Part shown: positions 1 to 3,628 of the stretch, piece after piece
Position numbering within the stretch: position 1 is the first letter of the stretch
How the letters are laid out: every line of letters begins with the position of its first letter
Assembly: GCA_947471245.1 (NCBI GenBank)
Contig: CANIXM010000047.1
Location: 1 to 9,158, forward strand
Direction: 5' to 3'
Length of the DNA stretch: 9,158 bases
Origin: Paludibacteraceae bacterium
Lineage (GTDB): Bacteria; Bacteroidota; Bacteroidia; Bacteroidales; Paludibacteraceae
Program-made: the position numbers and the translations under genes
The notes under the pieces: model-generated
Told to the model about the DNA's origin: nothing
What the model saw: the letters and a program-made list of their open reading frames with translations, nothing else
Database searches by the model: none

Positions 1-960
1 AATTTTACAGAAAGTCTTTTTTCTGGTGTAGCGAGTGATTATCTTAGAAAGGAATATGTACCTGGCGTTTTTGGTGAGTATTTGTTCAAACCATCGCATC
101 GTTTTAGCCTAGTGGCTGGACTCAGAGGCGATTATAATTCATTCTATGGGTCATTTGTTACACCTCGAATTCATGTGAAGTATGAGGTAGGGGAGTTTCT
201 CCATCTTCGTGGTTCAGCTGGTAAGGGTTACCGTTCGGCAAATATTTTGGCAGAGAATAATTTCCTATTAGCTAGTAATAGAGCGGTGAATATCATGCCC
301 AACTTGAAACTTGAAGAATCCTGGAATTATGGCTTGAGTACACATTTTTTTATTCCATTGTTTGGAAAGGAGCTGAGTGTGCTGGGTGAATGGTATTATA
401 CAGATTTCATGCATCAAGTAGTGGTAGATATGGATTCTAATCCACATGCAGTAAGTTTTTCTAATTTATCAGGAAAGTCTTATGCCAGCAGTGCACAAGT
501 GGAAGCAAATATGGAAGTATATAGAGGTTTGACTCTTACGGTTGCGCATCGTATAACAGATGCTGAAACCACCATAGCTGGAGTTTTGAGAGAAAAACCG
601 TTGACAAACAGATACAAAAGCCTAATTAGTGCCTCTTATCAAACTCCACATAGAAAATGGCAGTTTGATGTCACTTCACAGTTTAATGGAGGTGGCAGAT
701 TGCCAGATCCTGACGCTGTAAATCCACTATGGGAAAGAGAATTTAAACCCTTTACCATACTAAATGCGCAGGTGACTAAGTATTTTAGAACCTGGTCGAT
801 GTATGTAGGCGCCGAAAATCTAACCAACTTTGTTCAAAAGGTACCCATTGTTGATGCAGTTAATCCGTTTGGAAATAATTTTGATGCATCAATGGTTTGG
901 GGACCAGTACAGGGAACCAGGGTTTATGTTGGTCTGAAATGGTCAATAGATAGAGATTAA
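1..960 (+). CDS. TonB-dependent outer-membrane receptor, C-terminal part (5' end outside window)
   Basis: The frame is open from base 1 to the TAA at 958-960, giving 319 visible residues, so the true start lies upstream. What remains is the C-terminal half of a 22-strand beta-barrel. It has alternating aromatic/polar strands separated by loops, a GKGYRSAN-like strand motif (visible residues 74-81) followed by an L-x-x-E-S-x-N-Y-G strand, and the end block GAENLTNF...FDASMVWGP (about 294-302) then VYVGLKW. That end block is typical of Bacteroidota TonB-dependent receptors. Such proteins take up a scarce ligand (siderophore, metal complex or other small molecule) across the outer membrane, powered by TonB-ExbBD. 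The plug and TonB box are not in the window. The protein ends five residues (SIDRD) after the last aromatic strand residue rather than on an aromatic. The following HMA-domain gene suggests a metal-related ligand; this is inference from context. Confidence 0.9.
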   Translation, partial: NFTESLFSGVASDYLRKEYVPGVFGEYLFKPSHRFSLVAGLRGDYNSFYGSFVTPRIHVKYEVGEFLHLRGSAGKGYRSANILAENNFLLASNRAVNIMPNLKLEESWNYGLSTHFFIPLFGKELSVLGEWYYTDFMHQVVVDMDSNPHAVSFSNLSGKSYASSAQVEANMEVYRGLTLTVAHRITDAETTIAGVLREKPLTNRYKSLISASYQTPHRKWQFDVTSQFNGGGRLPDPDAVNPLWEREFKPFTILNAQVTKYFRTWSMYVGAENLTNFVQKVPIVDAVNPFGNNFDASMVWGPVQGTRVYVGLKWSIDRD

Positions 961-991
961 TTTAAATATTTCAGATTTTTATAATTCTAAA

Positions 992-1004
992 ACAGGTATC
1001 CTGT
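992..1004. promoter_or_regulatory. Short palindrome after the receptor gene
   Basis: ACAGG (992-996), TAT, CCTGT (1000-1004) form a perfect 5-bp inverted repeat 32 bases after the receptor stop codon, with A/T-rich flanks on both sides. It could be a weak terminator or a small protein-binding dyad. There is no clean T-run after it on the plus strand. The evidence is weak. Confidence 0.25.
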
Positions 1005-1050
1005 CAAAAAAATAAATTATGGACGCACAGGGAGATAAATATTCACAACA

Positions 1051-1086
1051 AACCCCTCTTAATTGCCCCTTCGGGGGTTAGGGGGC
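1051..1086. repeat. C-run/G-run intergenic hairpin, REP-like Bacteroidota repeat
   Basis: This is a compact imperfect inverted repeat. CCCC (1066-1069) pairs with GGGG (1074-1077) around a TTCG tetraloop. CTTAA (1058-1062) pairs with TTAG (1078-1081), and the outer CCCC (1053-1056) pairs with GGGG (1082-1085), leaving small bulges at 1057 and 1063-1065. Read on the other strand it is the C-run, TAA, C-run, GAAGGGG pattern that I recall as a recurrent intergenic sequence in Bacteroidota genomes; that recollection is not checked here. It lies 15 nt upstream of the HMA gene start, so its RNA form would sit in that gene's leader or act as an attenuator after the receptor gene. Confidence 0.6.
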
Positions 1087-1100
1087 TAAAACTTAAAAGT

Positions 1101-1403
1101 ATGAAAACTAAAAAAATATTGTTTGTAATTTTGGCAGTAATGTTTACAGTAATGCATTCAGCCACAGCACAAAAAAAAGTATCTACTTCAAAAACAGTAG
1201 TGTTAAGTGTAATGATGCATTCTGACCATTGCAAACGCAGAATAGAGAAGAATATTCCCTTTGAGAAAGGGATACAAGACATTGTGGTTAATTTAGAGAA
1301 CAACACGGTTACCGTTGTTTATGATTCTACTAAGGTTACTGTGACGGATGTCATTGCAGATTTTAATAAAATAGGCTATGATGTACATCCGGTGGGAGAC
1401 TAA
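1101..1403 (+). CDS. Exported heavy-metal-associated (HMA) domain protein with degenerate metal site
   Basis: A 100-residue protein. Residues 1-23 are a signal peptide (basic MKTKK, hydrophobic core, ATA then Q24), so it is probably periplasmic. Residues about 32-97 have the HMA ferredoxin-like pattern: strand VVLSVMMHS, helix CKRRIEKNI, then FEKGIQDIVVNLENNTVTVVYD, then helix VTDVIADFNKIGYDV. In copper-binding HMA domains the first loop reads M-x-C-x-x-C; here it is M-H-S-D-H-C, with Ser41 in the first Cys place and only Cys44 kept. The remaining fold residues look intact. The start ATG has an A-rich leader and no Shine-Dalgarno sequence. It follows the TonB receptor by 140 bp in the same direction, an arrangement I know from other Bacteroidota, and may act with it as a metal-handling partner. 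With one Cys, normal two-cysteine Cu(I) binding is doubtful. Confidence 0.85.
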   Translation: MKTKKILFVILAVMFTVMHSATAQKKVSTSKTVVLSVMMHSDHCKRRIEKNIPFEKGIQDIVVNLENNTVTVVYDSTKVTVTDVIADFNKIGYDVHPVGD

Positions 1404-1426
1404 TTTTATTTGTTATAAGAATTTCA

Positions 1427-1477
1427 AATATTCCAACTATTTCGTGTAATGACTCTGCTAGAGATAGTTGGAATTCT
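1427..1477 (+). terminator. Possible terminator hairpin after the HMA gene
   Basis: ATTCCAACTAT (1430-1440) and ATAGTTGGAAT (1464-1474) are perfectly complementary over 11 bp. The stem extends inward by three pairs including one G-T (1441-1443 with 1461-1463), leaving a 17-nt loop. It begins 27 bases after the HMA stop. The downstream sequence is A/T-rich (CTTAAATTTCT) but has no uniform T-tract, so it is a weak intrinsic terminator or an mRNA 3'-end stabilising stem. Confidence 0.4.
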
Positions 1478-1578
1478 TAAATTTCTAGTGATTTACGGTT
1501 TATTGTGGTTTTATAACGTTCAGGGTGGGTAAAAAATGAAACATGGGGCGCTAACAGGAAAACAACCACAGGTAATAA

Positions 1579-1620
1579 AAGTGAAAAGAAAAACATGAAA
1601 AGTGAAAATGGATAATCGAA
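1579..1620 (+). repeat. Degenerate heptamer run, AAGTGAA type (left arm)
   Basis: Read in steps of seven from 1579: AAGTGAA, AAGAAAA, ACATGAA, AAGTGAA, AATGGAT, AATCGAA. The two exact copies are 21 bases (three units) apart. The run is the reverse-complement type of the 1724-1765 run. AAAAGTGAAAAG at 1577-1588 is a perfect 12-bp inverted match to 1749-1760. Confidence 0.5.
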
Positions 1621-1635
1621 GAAAGGACACAACAG

Positions 1636-1674
1636 AAATATCTGGCGGTATTAAGATGGCGTCAGCCAATATTT
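1636..1674. repeat. Imperfect inverted repeat between the heptamer runs
   Basis: AAATAT (1636-1641) plus CTGGCG (1642-1647) pair with CGTCAG (1660-1665) and ATATTT (1669-1674). There is one G-T pair, a 3-nt bulge (1666-1668) and a 12-nt loop. It would make a moderately stable RNA stem-loop. Its function is unknown. Confidence 0.35.
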
Positions 1675-1700
1675 ATTTCAACAATTGAAGTAAGATACAA

Positions 1701-1715
1701 TTTGCCAAGGGCAAA
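1701..1715. repeat. Tight hairpin TTTGCC-AAG-GGCAAA
   Basis: A perfect 6-bp inverted repeat with a 3-nt loop, followed on the plus strand by GTTTTGTGTTCT. The T-rich but interrupted tail makes it a marginal intrinsic terminator for plus-strand transcription across the intergenic region. It sits just before the TTCATTC/TTCACTT heptamer run. Confidence 0.3.
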
Positions 1716-1723
1716 GTTTTGTG

Positions 1724-1765
1724 TTCTCTCTTCATTCTTCATTCTTCACTTTTCACTTTTGCTTT
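1724..1765 (-). repeat. Degenerate heptamer run, TTCATTC/TTCACTT type (right arm)
   Basis: Six consecutive 7-base units read TTCTCTC, TTCATTC, TTCATTC, TTCACTT, TTCACTT, TTGCTTT. Units two and three are identical, as are units four and five. On the minus strand this is the same AAGTGAA/GAATGAA type as the run at 1579-1620, so the two runs face each other across about 100 bp. I recall similar AAGTGAAGAATGAAG-like sequences between genes in Bacteroidota; copy number in this genome cannot be judged from one window. Confidence 0.6.
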
Positions 1766-1881
1766 TGTGCCTTTTGTGGTTTGATTTCCTCCTTTGGGTT
1801 TTTTCTACCAAATTCGTTATAGAGCCTTTATTGTTTATCATTGCAACATATCATTCGGAAATTAATTTGTTTGAAAAATGC

Positions 1882-1899
1882 TCTATCAACTTTGATAGA
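1882..1899. promoter_or_regulatory. 18-bp palindrome, candidate operator
   Basis: TCTATCAA (1882-1889), a 2-base centre CT, and TTGATAGA (1892-1899) form a perfect 8-2-8 dyad. The 2-base centre suits a DNA site for a dimeric regulator better than an RNA hairpin. It lies 51 bases upstream of the -33-like box of the promoter before the gene at 2106, a reasonable place for an activator. The binding protein is unknown. Confidence 0.4.
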
Positions 1900-1950
1900 A
1901 TCTGTAAATTATTATAATTTTACAAAAACTATGTTTTTTTATACATATTA

Positions 1951-1982
1951 TTTGTTTATAATTATTTTTAGAGCTAACTTTG
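1951..1982 (+). promoter_or_regulatory. Bacteroidota-type promoter for the gene at 2106
   Basis: TTTG at 1951-1954 (-33 element) and TAACTTTG at 1975-1982 (-7 element) fit the known Bacteroides sigma-ABfr consensus TTTG / TAnnTTTG, with a 20-base spacer that falls in the expected range. Transcription would start near 1988-1990, giving a leader of about 115 nt before the ATG at 2106. Confidence 0.6.
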
Positions 1983-2105
1983 TAACAATGATGCGCTATA
2001 AGGTAGTGTTATCAGTCATTCGCAACATGTTTCTAAAGTATAAGAGTTAAAGAAAAGAAGTCTAAGCAATTCAACCTGTGGTCGTTTATCTGATCAGGGA
2101 AAAAT

Positions 2106-2810
2106 ATGAGAAATACCCCAATAGCGATATCCTTGGTTGTTGTAGCAGTGGCTTTGCTTATATTGAACTGTTATTATATATCTGATTTGGATAAGTTCAA
2201 TCATGATGTAAATGGCTTAACATGTGTTAATGGGGTTCGTTTTGATGGAACAAATACAAATGCGCCTGTTGTAAACTCTCCTAGAAGTTTTTCCAATTCC
2301 TTCCTCCCTAGGGCTTCAGTGTCCCATTATGGCTCAATAAGATCGAATGCACATGTTAAGAGTACTAATGATAATCACTTAGCTCTTTCTAGGGTGACAA
2401 GTTGGAATGTATCACCAACAAATTCGAACTTAAGTGTAGGTTTAACAGCCTCACAGCCGGGTTTGTCTACCAGTGGAGTTAACAACTCTTCTACGTCCAC
2501 GCTTGGTGGTAATTCACAGAATTTTCTGTCTCAAAATCTATCGACAAGTGGGGTGGGGGAAAATTTAAATTCGAATGGAGGTAATAGCTCACAAATATCA
2601 GACATGAACGAATTGTTTGACCAATCTACAGGATTGATGGATGAAGGCATGAACCAAGATATTGCCTTAAATCCATTTGATACACGTCAAAAAGCATCAA
2701 TGAACACAATGGATGCTCCATTAGAAGACCATTTTATTGGTCTTTTATGTTTGTCTGTAATTTATTTGATTTTTAAAGCGAAATATTCACCTTCCAAGAT
2801 TCAAGACTAA
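2106..2810 (+). CDS. Unrecognised Ser/Asn-rich exported or membrane protein with a hydrophobic segment at each end
   Basis: I do not recognise this 234-residue protein. Residues 5-21 form an uncleaved anchor or signal peptide (ISLVVVAVALLIL). Cys22 follows L-I-L-N, which is not a proper lipobox. Residues about 48-165 are low-complexity and rich in Ser, Asn, Thr and Gly, with the motif LSTSGV repeated at 120-125 and 145-150 and GGNS at 134-137 and 158-161. Residues 165-204 are more acidic. A short D-A-P-L-E-D motif precedes a second hydrophobic helix (about 209-223) and a basic tail (KAKYSPSK). That tail layout resembles C-terminal sorting or anchoring tails of some Bacteroidota surface proteins; this is a resemblance only. 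It has its own promoter candidate (1951-1982), an AGGGA five bases before the ATG, and convergent nth overlapping its stop. A real gene is likely from the coherent topology. Confidence 0.65.
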   Translation: MRNTPIAISLVVVAVALLILNCYYISDLDKFNHDVNGLTCVNGVRFDGTNTNAPVVNSPRSFSNSFLPRASVSHYGSIRSNAHVKSTNDNHLALSRVTSWNVSPTNSNLSVGLTASQPGLSTSGVNNSSTSTLGGNSQNFLSQNLSTSGVGENLNSNGGNSSQISDMNELFDQSTGLMDEGMNQDIALNPFDTRQKASMNTMDAPLEDHFIGLLCLSVIYLIFKAKYSPSKIQD

Positions 2811-3451
2811 TCAGTTTTCCGTTGATTGAAAAATCTGCACCACTCATTTAGTCCACATTCTTCGCATTTAGGTTTTCGAGCAATACACACATATCTTCCA
2901 TGTAAGATGAGCCAATGATGTGCCTTGGGAATCAATTCTTTTGGAAAATTTTTGGTGAGTTCAAGTTCTGTTTGAAGTGGATTTTTGGAGTTGGTAGTTA
3001 AGCCAAGTCTTTCAGATGTCCGAAATACGTGTGTGTCAACCGCCATAGTCGGTTTATTATAAATGACAGATGCAATTACATTCGCTGTTTTCCTTCCAAC
3101 CCCAGGCAGTGTCTCCAATAGTGCCACTTCGTCAGGCACAATCCCTTGAAAATCATTTTGTAGTTTTTTGGCCATACCAATTAAATGCTTGGCCTTATTG
3201 GAAGGGTATGAGATACTTTTGATGTACTCAAAAATCACTTCGTGCGAACTATTTGCCATTATTTCTGCAGTAGGAAAATCTGCGAATAGCTTTTTAGTAA
3301 CAATATTTACCCGTTTGTCTGTGCATTGTGCAGATAAAATGACAGCCACTAGTAACTCAAAAGGGCTAGCATAATGCAATTCGGTTTCAGCAACTGGCAT
3401 GTTTGTTGTAAACCAGTTGATTATGTTAGTGTATCTTTCTTTTTTTGTCAT
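2807..3451 (-). CDS. nth: Endonuclease III (DNA glycosylase / AP lyase)
   Basis: Removes oxidised pyrimidines from DNA and cuts the resulting abasic site, the first steps of base excision repair in the cytoplasm. The helix-hairpin-helix LPGVGRKTANV carries the catalytic Lys (121) and AVDTHVFR the catalytic Asp (139), 18 residues apart as in E. coli Nth. The [4Fe-4S] loop is complete with C-x6-C-x2-C-x5-C at Cys189, 196, 199 and 205. The 214-residue length matches the family (about 211). The start is the ATG at 3449-3451 (MTKKERY, the usual beginning in relatives); a TTG 15 bases upstream is in frame but unlikely. The gene is divergent from ftsK across 177 bp, and its TAG stop overlaps the TAA of the convergent gene by 4 bp. 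The product is conserved and intact. Confidence 0.96.
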   Translation of the reverse strand: MTKKERYTNIINWFTTNMPVAETELHYASPFELLVAVILSAQCTDKRVNIVTKKLFADFPTAEIMANSSHEVIFEYIKSISYPSNKAKHLIGMAKKLQNDFQGIVPDEVALLETLPGVGRKTANVIASVIYNKPTMAVDTHVFRTSERLGLTTNSKNPLQTELELTKNFPKELIPKAHHWLILHGRYVCIARKPKCEECGLNEWCRFFNQRKTD

Positions 3452-3532
3452 GATTTTTGTTTTCAATTTATGCTCACGAGAGTTTCAACAATATGAATGG
3501 GTTAACAGTTTGCTAATTGTCTTTAGTTTTGG

Positions 3533-3540
3533 CAAAATTA
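3533..3540 (-). promoter_or_regulatory. -7-like element for nth
   Basis: On the minus strand this reads TAATTTTG, matching TAnnTTTG, about 80 bases before the nth ATG. I see no good TTTG -33 box at 19-21 bases upstream, so this is a half-match only. Confidence 0.3.
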
Positions 3541-3574
3541 TTCAATAATGATGTAATCCTTGCTTCCTTTTTAT

Positions 3575-3582
3575 TATTTTTG
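3575..3582 (+). promoter_or_regulatory. -7-like element for the ftsK operon
   Basis: TATTTTTG matches TAnnTTTG, 46 bases before the ftsK ATG, and would give a short leader of about 40 nt. A second match, TAGTTTTG, is at 3524-3531. Neither has a clear TTTG -33 box at the right distance, so which one is used is uncertain. Confidence 0.35.
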
Positions 3583-3628
3583 TAGATTACATTCAGATAT
3601 ACGATTTTCTATTCCGTAAGTTAGATTC

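Larger units (their letters stand above)
1404..2105. other. About 700-bp intergenic region without a convincing gene
   Basis: No reading frame here has credible protein features. The short open frames translate to low-complexity hydrophobic runs that come from the T-rich heptamer repeat. The stretch holds, in order: a hairpin that may end the HMA transcript (1430-1474), a run of AAGTGAA-like heptamers (1579-1620), an imperfect inverted repeat (1636-1674), a tight hairpin (1701-1715), an opposite run of TTCACTT-like heptamers (1724-1765), an 18-bp palindrome (1882-1899), and a promoter-like pair (1951-1982). It is strongly A/T-rich after about 1840. A small RNA in the 1560-1770 part is possible but not shown. 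Confidence 0.6.

Noticed and set aside
1043..1306. Minus-strand frame across the HMA gene and hairpin repeat
   Set aside because: It is antisense to a gene with clear signal peptide and HMA features and runs through the repeat; a shadow frame.
1579..1765. CRISPR-like array or riboswitch
   Set aside because: Units are 7 bases, contiguous and degenerate, with no spacers and no cas genes near; no known riboswitch core is visible.
1702..1917. Open frame of 71 codons on the plus strand, TTG start
   Set aside because: Its translation (SSFFILHFSLLLL and so on) is the product of the TTCATTC/TTCACTT heptamer run. It has a non-ATG start, no domain and no upstream signal; typical spurious hydrophobic frame.
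1841..2050. Open frame of 69 codons on the plus strand
   Set aside because: It covers the palindrome and the promoter of the next gene, is A/T-driven in composition (F, Y, I, K) and shows no protein features.
2106..2180. Lipoprotein signal in the unrecognised protein (Cys22 after a hydrophobic run)
   Set aside because: The residues before Cys are L-I-L-N; Asn at -1 does not fit the lipobox consensus, which needs Gly, Ala or Ser.
3449..3466. Upstream start for nth five codons earlier
   Set aside because: That codon is TTG; the ATG at 3449-3451 gives the MTKKERY start and residue numbering that match the family.
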